DNA of 64,000 bases from Cryptomeria japonica (taxonomy: Eukaryota; Streptophyta; Pinopsida; Cupressales; Cupressaceae): contig NC_081411.1 in the NCBI RefSeq assembly GCF_030272615.1, positions 180,070,977-180,134,976 on the forward strand, written 5' to 3'. A program made the translations under genes and the position numbers. This document shows positions 10,661-21,455 of this stretch, one piece after another. A model generated the notes under the pieces. It was given only the letters and a program-made list of their open reading frames with translations, ran no database searches and was not told where the DNA came from. Every line of letters starts with the position of its first letter. Position 1 is the stretch's first letter.

Positions 10661-11604
10661 TGATGAATACTAAGAGCGGGGGTGAATTAGTATTCCAAAA
10701 ATCTCTGAACTTAAACACTTTGCAAGACTAATAGTAAACTGGTGAAATAGTTTAACAGACAAACTAGTTAGCACACATACAAACCAAATAGCAAATAATG
10801 CATTCACCCACAGAAGCACAAACACCATAACACAAGAGATTTTGACATGGAAACCCAAATGGGAAAAACAACGATGAGACGGAACTCGCAAGTAACTATT
10901 TGTAGAATAGAAACCAGACCGATTAAGGTCTTACAACGTTCTTTACCATAACAGATCCTGTTAGGAATCTCAATCTATGTTAGGAGATAAGTCTGATTAA
11001 AGACTACCTTGCTAGAGGATTTTAGATCCACAGATGTGAACCACCTTGTTAGAGGATTTACAAGAGGCTTTTGGGCCTACCCGGCTAAGGGCTACAGACT
11101 TGTCGAAGATGTGAGTAATCAACAAGTGAGTGATATAGAAAATAGCACAGATTGCTTGGTTAGATCCTTGATAGCTCGATCTTAATTCATTACAGTATTA
11201 CTTCAGTCTTCTACACATTCATACTCTCTCTAACTCCTCAACCACCTTAAACCCTAGCAACAATATCAACTTCACCAACAACAACAACCTAAAACCCTAG
11301 ACATGATGTCCTTATAAAGGAATCTGATTTCATGTCGGTCCAATAGGATTACAATACAATTTCCTAGGTTCAATGCATCTAGACATATCTGGTAACACAA
11401 CACAAAAAGCACCGTTAACATGTCGGCACCATCAAGCAATTGGGAAACACATTCTGCAAAACACTATTAGTCTAAAGACTATTATACAACATACCGGTTG
11501 GAACAAATGTCGGTTGTGCTCTAACTCATACATATAAAGGAGATCTCAATGCAAGTGTGTGTCCATCAATGACAATCACAACATAAACATCAAAAATGCC
11601 AACA
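10661..11604 (-). repeat. 5' LTR (minus orientation) of the 4.3-11.6 kb element
   Basis: Counterpart of 4329-5247, 944 bp, same TG...CA ends. A TTATAA-containing segment near 11,313 (homologous to 4,955) is a candidate promoter core. The AGCCA duplication follows directly. Confidence 0.92.
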
Positions 11605-12228
11605 AGCCAAAGAGTGTGAAGTTTTTTCAGTCTTTCCTTGGTATATTTTCATTGAAACATTTACTAAAGTACAGTGTCTTGTCGAGCAAGTAAGAATATT
11701 AAAGTGATGTTGTTATAGGGATACCCACCTAAGTTTTGCAGAGCCTAAAGAGTAGAAAGTTGTAGTTAGGGTGCTACACTTTGTTCATTGGCCAAATCCA
11801 ACCCTACCACTTAACCATGAGTCAGTGGCTATTTCTCTAGAGTGTGGGAGCCTGTAGATTTGAGTACCAACACACAGTTTATTGAAGATCAATAAAAGAT
11901 ATCATTTTTTGTTCTGATCTCATTTTGTTGTTCATCTGTTATATGAGTTTCATATGCTTGCAACATTTTCAACTTGTCTTTTCAAATGAAAATGTATGTG
12001 TGCTTGATGGGTTTCATTTGCAACAAATGAACTAAATTTTGTCAATAACATGGTAACATAATGTGTATGAATAAATTTAACATAATGTGTATGAGTTAAT
12101 TGATCATTCTATTGATAAATTGAATTGTTTTAACACTTAATTGTTGTTGCAATATCAATTGTATAAGAAAATGATTATTAGTTCTATATTTAATTAAATT
12201 TTCCTTCTCTGTGTATGAGTTTAATTTT
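11605..12228. other. Unassigned stretch with repeat copy 2
   Basis: I see no gene. It contains the second copy (11,945-12,042) of the direct repeat found at 3,915-4,010, with the same TTCATTTG/CAAATGAA hairpin. This is presumably the continuation of the sequence interrupted by the LTR element. Confidence 0.5.
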
Positions 12229-12336
12229 CCTTTGTCTGAAACCCAATATCCTCTTGAGAAGAAGTCATGGTCTTATGACGTTCCTTTGTCTGAAACCCAA
12301 TATCCTCCCAAGAAGAAGTCATGGTCTTATGGATTC
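12229..12336 (+). repeat. Two 54-bp tandem units inside a small ORF
   Basis: Units start at 12229 and 12283. In the plus-strand ORF 12211-12462 each encodes 18 residues beginning PLSETQYP and ending KKSWSY plus two variable residues. The period is a multiple of three, but one duplicated unit is not enough to claim a gene, and the rest of the ORF is unremarkable. Confidence 0.8.
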
Positions 12337-12589
12337 ATACATGTAACATTTTCCCTTTTCAATGAGTTTTGTTGTGGTTACAATGAATGTACTTTGCAAG
12401 TCAGTGGGCATTCAAATTTTAAGAACAGGGCATCCTCATTTTTAACAATTAATATGCATTAGTAATGGCATTGTATCACATACATAAAATCTTAATTCAA
12501 GGATATCAATGTCACATCAAGTTTGTTAACGACACTACATCAAATTTTCATTATAAGATGCTACTATAAAGGAAAAATAGAAAGAAATA

Positions 12590-12725
12590 ATATAACATGT
12601 CGCGTTATTGTGATTTATGTAATTTAACGTATCGTGTTAGTGTAATGTATGTAATATAATATATCATGTGAGTGTAATGCATGTAATATAGCGTATCGTG
12701 TTACTTTGATGTATGCAATATAGGG
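12590..12725. repeat. 32-bp tandem array, four units
   Basis: The marker block CGTGTTAGTG and its variants starts at 12601, 12633, 12665 and 12697, an exact 32-bp period, followed by TAATGTATGTAATATA-like sequence. Nothing else is evident in 12,337-13,120. Confidence 0.85.
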
Positions 12726-13126
12726 ACTAGTGGTGTGGTCTCTCTATTGATATTATTTTTGATATACATGGAGTGATTTTTAAATTTATATTAATAATGC
12801 AGGATACAATGAAGTTTGAGATGTAAGTTGCACATGCAAGAAAACAAAATAAAAATGGACCAATCTCACTATAAATAAATATTCATTCACAAAAACTATA
12901 GGAAAATACCAAAAATATAAATTTTGTCCACGAAAATATACCATCATGTCCCTCTGTAAACATAAATTTTAATTATTTTATTAAAAACCATAGTCATATA
13001 GCCAAGAAAGACAATACAATTTTATGGGAGACCTCCTTTGTGATGATAATCTTCTTTCAATCCTTGCAAACCTCATCGGTGGGCGGGGACTATTATGTCA
13101 GGTGAAGAGGTGCGTATAATCTAGAA

Positions 13127-13245
13127 CCACCAAATTGGTGGGAAAAAGGGTACTTGCAGTAGCAATGTCATCATCCAGGTGTGGCAGTCATACCCGCCCC
13201 CTTCGTGGATTTGAATCTCGACTAACGGTGCACATTATGTGCACC
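13127..13245. repeat. Two short perfect hairpins flanking a tRNA B-box-like block
   Basis: CCACCAA/TTGGTGG with a one-base loop lies at 13127-13141, and GGTGCACA/TGTGCACC with loop TTA at 13227-13245. Between them, GATTTGAATC at about 13208 resembles a pol III B box with one C-to-T change. No convincing A box or tRNA fold is present, so this is at most a SINE-like remnant. Confidence 0.4.
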
Positions 13246-13499
13246 CTCGGGAGAGCCACGGGCAAGTTGACAAAGGGTCTGAAAACAATCTATAGCACCC
13301 TATATATTTCACTTTGTCTCTAAAGATGGAACGAAAAGAAGAGGTATGTTATGTGGACAACATAGTATTTCTGGCCATTGTCATGTTTGTGTACGTCGAC
13401 CTACCATCCAATGTTAAGGCGAGGACGCATCCTCAGTCGTGCAGCCTCTTGGCTAGGCTCTTTCATATCTCGGTGTAACCTGCACATTCATCCAACAAG

Positions 13500-13655
13500 A
13501 GTGCTTGTTATTTAACAATGGCATTCAATAAATACAACAAATATTCCTACAATAAGCGTGTCAGTTATTTAACTAAATCATTCAATAATTGTAAAACATA
13601 TTCATACAATAAGAGTCTTACTTATTTAACCATAGCATTCAATAAATGTGATACG
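13500..13655. repeat. 57-bp tandem array, three units
   Basis: TTATTTAAC followed by an A-rich ATTCAATAA block recurs at 13508, 13565 and 13622, an exact 57-bp period with moderate divergence. Nothing recognisable lies between 13,656 and 14,350. Confidence 0.8.
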
Positions 13656-14349
13656 TAAAGACGCAATACTGAAAAACAAAGTGGTAGAATCAAAATTACA
13701 ACCTCCTCCTGTCGCCGCTAGTGTACGTGTTTGTCATTGCTTTGTAGAAGGCGAACAAATATCTAAAATGGCACCTGCTGAGAAAGATACGATGTGTAAA
13801 AACATTGGGGACAATAATACAAAGCATTACAACAATATTACAACAAACTAATCCAATCCATATTACTAAACATGTTGAAAGATAAAAAGCTAAACATGGA
13901 GCTAAGAAAAATGTAGTACGAAGGTAATGACTGACACATGGTTTAAAATACGATACAGATAAAATAGCTATCACCACCTCCCATGCAAAGTGAAACAAAA
14001 AAGTTTCACGGTCAAAGGAGCATAACACAATGTGTTATTCGTTGCAAAAATGTACCGAGTGACCTATATAGCACATCTTATTTGTTGACACGAATATGAA
14101 AACGTCATGTAGTCATCCGCATATATGAAAGGTATACATAAATAATGCATATCCAAATCTGAACCAATAATACCAATGTTGTATTAGCGAGGGACATTCT
14201 GTGATCCTTGTCTGGATTGAGCAAAGTTAAAAGCCAATCATCGATGAGGACTCCTCTACCCAGATGTTGAGGGTGTAGTGAACATTGTCATGCTTGTCTG
14301 TGGTCCACTTTCACCAACTCTGAAACAAAACTACTAAGTAAGCATGTGC

Positions 14350-14690
14350 ACCATTGACATGTTTGGAAACCACTTAAACATGACACACTTGTGTACCAAC
14401 CTGTATTGACTATTTTGTCTTAAAAATGGCAGATTATTGACCTTTTTGTCTTTAACATAGCAGATTATTGACCTTTTTCGTCTTAAACATGGCAGATTAT
14501 TGACCATTTTGTGTTGAACATGGCAGATTATTGACCATTTTCATATTAAACATGGTAGATTATTGACCTTTTTCATCTTCAACATGGTAGATTATTGACC
14601 ATTTTGTCTTACACATGGTAGATTATTGACATGTTTGGAAACCACTTAAACATGACACGGTTGGGTACTAACCTGTATTAGATACAACAA
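14350..14690. repeat. 31-32-bp minisatellite inside a 55-bp direct repeat
   Basis: Seven copies of a unit containing GCAGATTATTGACC start at 14429, 14460, 14492, 14523, 14555, 14587 and 14618. A block beginning GACATGTTTGGAAACC and continuing to AACCTGTATT occurs on each side (about 14,355 and 14,627), so the array lies between direct repeats. It overlaps the 3' end of the MULE relic. Confidence 0.85.
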
Positions 14691-17600
14691 AACCTGTGGC
14701 AAGGGTGTGTGGTTCCGGTGCTTCATCGAATAGCCTCTTGCCCTTCTGCCTCCTAGTAGTCTATGAGGGGAACTCAAAGGCCTCATGGTGCATAACATCA
14801 TCAAATATCTTAGTGCTTGTATTCTGCCTAGATTGGCTCTGAATCCGACCACGATCCTTACTTGCACTAAACCAAGGTTGCATTCGAATGATGCTTGTAG
14901 CGGCTGGATTGATATGGGGACTGAAATCAAATGCCATGGCATCAGAATTGTCAAGATCAACCATGAACCTCTCCACACAACCTACAAATGCCATTATTTT
15001 TTCGCGTGATTGTGACATTGTTCGCGACACCATCTTCAACTTTGTGCTCTCTTCATTCCACGTCATGATGTTAGCATCCTCTATATGTGCTTCTACATTG
15101 GAAACGGTATTGACAACCAACAGAGGTGGTGGGTGTTCATTAATGTTATTAGATATTGGAGTTGACATAGGAATAGGTTTTGCACGAAACGATATCTTGG
15201 AGTGAAGTGCAGATCTTTTAAATCACCATACATAAACATTGACAAACCAAACAAGTTGAGTTGCACTTGACATCGACTTACTTGAGAGACATGAATCATT
15301 AAATGAGTTGTCAAACATTGCAACAACCTTCAAAACATGTTTGCATGTGTTTCCTTGCAAACTCCACAAACAGTCACATATGTACAAGTGATCACCGCAT
15401 TTTGTAACCATGTACCAATTGCAAGAGGGCTGACTTTTCACCCAGTACAAACCAGGATTCATGTCATCTAGAACAAAATCGGCATCAGGAATTTCCTTTT
15501 TCCTCTCCATGCTAGTTCGTAAATGTGACAACCTATAGTTTTTAATGAATCCATAATGTTGCAACAATCACTTTTGCTTGAAGAATGGTTCCACTTTATA
15601 GGAAAGCTTATGATACGGATTGTCCATCCTCCTTGTGCACATCTTCTTATTGTCTCTTAGGTACAACACCTTCAATTTTCCATGGTATGATTTGATGGCA
15701 TTATTTGTGTCCTGGTTAGCGTGAAGGAAATTTTTGGAGTTTTTCGCCCACATTGCTACCCAAAAGACAAAAAAAAGGAAGATGTCAATGAACAAATGAA
15801 TGCGACAATTGTCACAACAAAAGAGTTAACAAGTCGGGGAGGGGAAATGTAAGGTAACACAAAACTCACCAATACGTCCATCTTGATACCATGTGTTGTC
15901 GAAGTACTCTAGAAAATGTTGCTGATCAGCGAATTCAACAAAGAAATTGTGCACTTGTTGAGTAGTGCACTCTTCACTTTCATGCATTACCATCATTATC
16001 TGCCCTAAATAGCAAAAAATGTCCATTGTTCTTTCCTTTGTCGCATAGTTGTAGACATTCTTCAACCATGCTCACCGCACGTGCCATATACAAAGTATTA
16101 CATGACATTGAAAAATGGTCATGTTTTGAAGTCAACAATCAATTGTGCCTAATCAATATACAAAAAATGGTAGAGCAACATATCTTACTGTTTGATCTGA
16201 AGTAGACTAAAAATTGAAACATGCAAGTATTGTATCGCTTGAATCTCTACACTTGCATCATCTGTGATGAATGCATTGATCCTCTAATTAGGCCTCTTTT
16301 CCTTTACTCATCTATGCAACTCCACCAACCACACCTCAAGGTCCTCGATCTCGTTCCTCAATGTCACTGCCCAAGCAACGTGAACCCTCGATTGCTACTC
16401 ATCAAACACGACCAACGAATACAATTGGTACTGTTTTCAGCAACAAACACGATAATTATTTTCATCTACAATTAAATGCAATGGGCAACTTAAAAATATG
16501 AGGAAGACTCATTACAAGGAGTTTAAGGAGACTTGCCTTGTATTTATTCATTGCAAATGTGGAATCCATCGAGATGATTGACTCATGTGAGTGTCAAACC
16601 ATCATGTCGATCATCCAAGGCATTTGTATTCTCATAATGAAAGGTGTGTCGGGACCTTTTGGTTGCTGGAAAAAAAAAGAAATTACCCTCATCTTGTTTT
16701 TTTCCATTTTAAGTTTCTCGTGGCATCGTTCGTATTCTTTCATGATCGAATGGAGTGGACCCTTGTCACCACATTCATAACATCCTTTTGTGTTATGAAT
16801 GAATCTCTCTTCCTCAACATGCTACAAAAAATAGGATCATCAAGGTGTCTGTCCATTATAGCATCGACACTAACATCCATCGCCAACAAGCTCTCTATAT
16901 ATGCTTTGCATTTGTCGAACATATTTGGTGCACATTGTGAGTGCAACTTGTTGTTGGTATCATGCACACCATGACATAATGCACCATTGATGTCTACATG
17001 CAATGGTTTCTTGTATATCAAGATGGCCACGTCTACCCTACCATATAACGCCTTGACAATGAAATGAAAAGTACAACCTCATTTTTTCTGACACACGATT
17101 TCACTTCGAAGGCGATGACTTATTCCTATTGTCTTTTGGTCCACAAGAACACTAATACCTTAAACATAAAAAAATATCATATTTTCAGCAAGAGTTGATA
17201 TGCCATTAAACATAGACAAATCATACCAAAGAATGTGACTACTAACCAACTGTACATCTTTGTCGTATGGTTGTCATGCATACTACTATTATTATCTTCA
17301 GTATGCCTCTTTCGAACAAACTTGGTTTAAAAAACTTCAACCAACGAGTCCCCCTTGATGAATGTATCCAATCTAGCAAGTGGAATCGCCGCACAAAAGT
17401 CTTTATTTCAATCATCGTCAACGCAAATTTAGGTCCACCAAATATCCCGTGAAGAAAGGTGATGGAGACCTTCACCACCATCTTGCACTTCCAATCCCAA
17501 CATTTGCTGCCATTTTCGGTGAATCGACATCCTAGTGAACTACATATTAGACAATATCGCCGCATTACACACCAATTGCAAGTACATAGAGCGTACAAAT
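14680..17600 (-). pseudogene. Mutator-like (MULE) transposase relic with SWIM zinc finger
   Basis: Pieces appear in order on the minus strand. The N-terminal part (about 17,600-16,740) includes RKRDSFITQKDVMNVV. A degraded middle follows (16,740-16,070), then a helical segment at 16,065-15,826. Next comes a block with TNNAIKSYHGKLKVLYLRD and a downstream RRMD (about 15,700-15,620), typical of plant MULE transposases. A SWIM finger CDCLWSLQGNTCKHV lies near 15,375-15,330, and a C-terminal tail reaches about 14,680. Frames at 16,065-15,223 and 15,168-14,761 agree and are interrupted mostly by TGA and TAG. The family cuts and pastes DNA via a DDE domain, which here is too eroded to read. No terminal inverted repeats were found. 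Confidence 0.7.
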
Positions 17601-18761
17601 AGTCAGTTCATACTTAGAGTCATAGACACCGTAACAACTATAAAGAGCCAAATTCAGTCCATGGCAACATACAATAGGGATGCACATACAATGCAAACAA
17701 AAACCTCTCAAAATAATATTGAATTTTGATGTCGACATCATTGTGTTTATTACTAATCACAAACCATTTATACACAAATAACTCATGCAAAGTCTTTCAA
17801 GATATAAGAGGCTTGGGGGATAAAGCACGATGGGCAATATATTAAAAAAAGCACAATTTTCTCCTGATTTATGCTTCTATCAGCATAACTCTGAATGAGA
17901 TAATTGGAATTCATTAAATTTTAGGATCAAATTAGGGTAAGCATATAATTTACATTTTTTATTTCACTATTTGCACTTAGATATAAGTTAGATATTAATT
18001 CAATTATGAGATGTATGAATTCAATCTGCAAGTATTATGTGATGACTGGATTTTGAAATCAATGATCATTCAATTCTTTTATGTTAATACCAACCTATTA
18101 ACTTAATTTTAACAGATTATAAGATAAATACGTCAAAACACACATTGTCTAATCCAAGTTGTATGCGACATAAACAATGCTTGTTAATCACAGAGACCAA
18201 TTAACCAAATAGTTGATTTAGACAACTTAAAAATTGGCCTTTAATCACAACAATTATTTAAGCCATTCGTTTGTTTCAATGATCCAAACACGATGACCCG
18301 ATTTTGCAAAATGACACACACAAATACAGACCCACAAATACATCCAAAACGCGCATTTAAACAAATGCATAAATAAAAACTCATGGGTTTTAACATATGC
18401 ATCAATAAAAATCAGAGCCCACCATGAGAACACATACCTTTCATAGATCCAATGTAACCCTAACCCGCGCTGCTGTCATTGCTCATATAATCGGTGTTTT
18501 TAACTTCCTCTTCAAACCCTCCCCCCCGTTTCTTCCACCGCTCCTATAACACGTGTCTAGTCTTCGATTTCCAACCCTTTGCAAGAAAAAGCCAAAGGAA
18601 AAACGTATGAACAAAAGTTGCAAAGGAAAATCCTATGAATAATTCTCTTAGCATACCTGATAGCTTTGACAACATCCAAGCCCTAACTCATGCTATTGTT
18701 GCTGGTCATGGTCGTATAACGCGTGTTTAACCTTCCCAAATATCTGCTTTGCTCCTATTTT
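17601..18761. other. No gene recognised
   Basis: AT-rich sequence with short direct repeats. I find no sustained reading frame, RNA gene or element boundary. Confidence 0.5.
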
Positions 18762-18880
18762 TCTCTTCCTTGCCTTGCAAGTTAATGGCTTTGCATGTTA
18801 TTGACCACAAATATATGACTTCTCTTTCTTGCCTTCCAAGTTAATGGCTTGGCATGTTATTGACCACAACATATGAATAG
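18762..18880. repeat. 59-bp tandem duplication
   Basis: Two copies start with GTTAATGGCT at about 18781 and 18840, each followed by GCATGTTATTGACCACAA. The TTATTGACC word also occurs in the 14.4-14.6 kb minisatellite. Confidence 0.75.
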
Positions 18881-18966
18881 ATATATTAAATGTGTTGTTA
18901 TTGACCTAACCTAAGTCTCTAAGTTATTGTCCCCAGTTACCTATGTGTTACAGTATGATATCAGCC

Positions 18967-18988
18967 GTGGGAGACAGTTGTCTCCCAC
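18967..18988. repeat. Perfect 22-bp palindrome
   Basis: GTGGGAGACA and TGTCTCCCAC are separated only by GT. It is an isolated, fully intact inverted repeat in otherwise unstructured sequence. No partner copy was seen elsewhere in the window. Confidence 0.85.
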
Positions 18989-19254
18989 TACTTTCCCGCC
19001 CGCCCAACAAAGCACTCTGCAGTCTCCTGGTGGTTTGACCGATTGCGTGTTATACGCCCATCCAAAGCTGGCGATATGATGTGCTTTGTGGACATCCTTT
19101 CCGACGAGTCCACGTCATCACAACCCTAGCCCACTCGATGTCCTGCTATGTCCATATCGTCACAACCCATGCAGGGGCCTACCTGCAACTGGGCATGGGT
19201 ATGCATGTATATTATGCATGCCATTAGTACGACACTAACATTTTGGAGCCACAA

Positions 19255-19507
19255 TCGTTGTGTGTGTGTGTGTACATAAATACATATATATGTATACACA
19301 CACACATATACATATATATGTTGCATATATATACATATATATGTTGTATTATATATGCACATAGGTACATATATAATGCAACATATATATGTATATATGT
19401 ATATGTACATATACATATATAGGTATATACGTATATATGTACATATATATATACATACATATATAGGTATATATGTATATATGTACATATATACATACAT
19501 ACTTGTA

Positions 19508-19543
<36 letters not shown>

Positions 19544-19627
19544 CATATATACATACATATGTATGTATGTATGTCTATCTATATGTATACATATACATGT
19601 ACATATATACATATACATAGGCATACA
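19255..19627. repeat. Compound TA/CA/TATG microsatellite
   Basis: Runs of TGTG, ACATATAT and ATGTATGT repeats. The overlapping Tyr/Ile/Cys/His-rich ORFs on both strands are artefacts of the repeat. The tract abuts the inverted LTR of the next element. A similar tract resumes at 29,296 on its other side. Confidence 0.9.
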
Positions 19628-20645
19628 TGTAGACATCTAAAAATGTCTCACGAATCATGTACTAATTATCCATCTAATTAGTTAAGCAATTCTTTAATTC
19701 TTTAATTAATTTAACCTTAATCATCACCTTCTACACCAATACTAATTATTCAATTTCTATCTATTAATCAATTCATCATCAAACCCCCTTTCTCAAAAAT
19801 TAATTAAATATTAATTATTTAATTAATTTCGATCAATTCTTTAATTAAATAATTTTTATTATTTAAATTCTATTTCTAAAAATTAAATTATTTCATTTAA
19901 ATTATTTAATTAATTAATTTATTCCTCCAAATCCCTAAATTCAAATTTCAAATAATTCCAACTAATTTCATTTCTCTAAAATTCACAATTCCCCAAATGT
20001 GGATTTCAATTAATTTCATTTAATTCCAAATCATCAAATTAACATTTCATCACATTTCAATTAATCTCATGTGCATTTCAGCATTTGAAAACCCAAATTC
20101 AAATCAAAATCAAAATGAATATGAATTTCAATTCAGTCTCCTACAACACATGTTGGAAATCATAGCCGATTGATCAAATTAGTTAACTCTTCAATCTCCC
20201 CTTTTCACTCTAAATCACCTTTTCTGACTAATAAATCTAATCAGTCTTCTCTTCAATCAATCCAATCAACTGGCTAATCTATTTAGTTCACTATCCAATC
20301 TATTTAGTTAACAAGTCAATCAGTCTGAGTTAACAAATCAATCAACTCTGCTAATTGATCAATCTAAATCAGTTCACTTCTAATCAAGACTTGAGTTCAA
20401 ATTCTCGCCCCATCTCTCTTGTAAATCTATATAAACAATATCAATTTCTCAAGTCAAGCTAGATCACACTCTTCAAAATAATTGTCATCTTATGTAGGAA
20501 TCCCCAGTGCAATACCTGAGAGCCACACCAACAATTTGGAGAAGAACAATGGAAGAAAAAATGTGGAATAGGGAATTTTAATCAGCATATATCTTTCGTT
20601 TCTTTCATTTATTCTATTGCCTTGTGTTTGATTTTAGCTAGATTA
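19628..20645 (+). repeat. Inverted LTR copy
   Basis: Reverse complement of about 28,240-29,295: begins TGTAGACATC and runs through the CTATATAAAC promoter-like block near 20,430. Matching breaks off at the word ATTAGTT, where truncated direct LTR sequence begins. Orientation is opposite to the other two LTR copies. Confidence 0.85.
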
Positions 20646-20983
20646 GTTGGAATTATTTGAAATTTGAATTTGGGGATTTGGAGGAATGAATGAGTTAATT
20701 AAATAATTTAAATAAAATTATTTAATTTTTAAAATATAATTAATTAAATAATAAAGATTATTTAATTAAAGGAATTGATCAAAATTAATTAAATAATTAA
20801 TATTTAATTAATTTTTGAGAAAGGGGGTTTGATGATGAATTGATTAATAGATATAAATTGAATAATTGGTATTGGTGTAGAAGGTGATGATTAAGGCTAA
20901 ATTAATTAAAGAATTAAAGAATTACTTAATTAATTAGATGAATAATTAGTACATGATTTGTGAGACATTTTTAGGTGTCTACA
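20640..20983 (-). repeat. Truncated 3' LTR
   Basis: Only the last 340 bp or so of plus-strand LTR sequence is present, matching about 28,960-29,295 and ending GTGTCTACA directly before the purine tract. The missing part has been replaced by the inverted copy, joined at the shared ATTAGTT. Confidence 0.85.
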
Positions 20984-20997
20984 TTTGCCCCTCTTTG
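20984..20997 (-). other. Polypurine tract
   Basis: On the minus strand this reads CAAAGAGGGGCAAA, immediately before the LTR start TGTAGACACC. It is nearly identical to the tract at 32662-32675 of the Tat element. Confidence 0.8.
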
Positions 20998-21311
20998 AGA
21001 CAATGTCGGAATGATGTTGTTTCAAAGAAAACAAAAAAAATTATGCCCCAGTATGCCCCGGTGATAGAGGTAGGATGCCCCCTCGAGAGACTGTTTGTGC
21101 ATTAAAGGCATGAATTATCTCTCGAAAGAAGAAGAATTTTAGATGAAAGATGAAGAATGATTAACTTGATGTCGCAAATGAGTTTGATTGGATTAAAGAA
21201 ATGGTTAGAATGATTTGAGGATTGACTGAATGATAAGATTGATAGGATTGATGGGATTGATCAGATTGGTCAAATTGATTTGATTGATATGATTGATCTG
21301 ATAAAGATAAA

Positions 21312-21455
21312 GTCTGGTTTTAGGAAGGACACATCCTGTATAAGACAAAGATAATCAAAACGTCTGGTTTTAGGAAGGATACATCCTGTATAAGACAAAT
21401 GATATATGATCGTGTCTGGTTTCAAGAAGGACACATCCTGTATAAGACAAATGAT
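21312..21455. repeat. 50-52-bp tandem triplication
   Basis: GTCTGGTTTTAGGAAGG followed by ACATCCTGTATAAGAC starts at 21312, 21362 and 21414. Each unit has a short foldback (AGGA...TCCT). It lies just inside the purine-tract end of the element. A looser relative occurs near 22,930-23,010. Confidence 0.85.

Larger units (their letters stand above)
4329..11604 (-). mobile_element. Complete non-autonomous LTR retrotransposon without pol (TSD AGCCA)
   Basis: Two LTRs of about 0.92-0.94 kb with TG...CA ends are flanked by a perfect 5-bp target duplication, AGCCA, at 4324-4328 and 11605-11609. The element reads on the minus strand: initiator-Met primer site at 10645-10658, purine tract at 5248-5260. 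The internal region has a gag-like ORF with four CCHC knuckles and a second ORF of 1,110 codons. No protease, reverse transcriptase, RNase H or integrase motif was found. LTR ends and primer site are Ty1/copia-like. LTRs differ at roughly 7% of sites by eye plus one 37-bp indel, so the insertion is old. It would need enzymes from a related element. Confidence 0.9.

Noticed and set aside
13141-13260. tRNA or SINE with B box
   Set aside because: No A box at the right distance and no cloverleaf.
19126-19681. Tyr/Ile/His-rich ORFs on both strands
   Set aside because: Generated by the CA/TA microsatellite.
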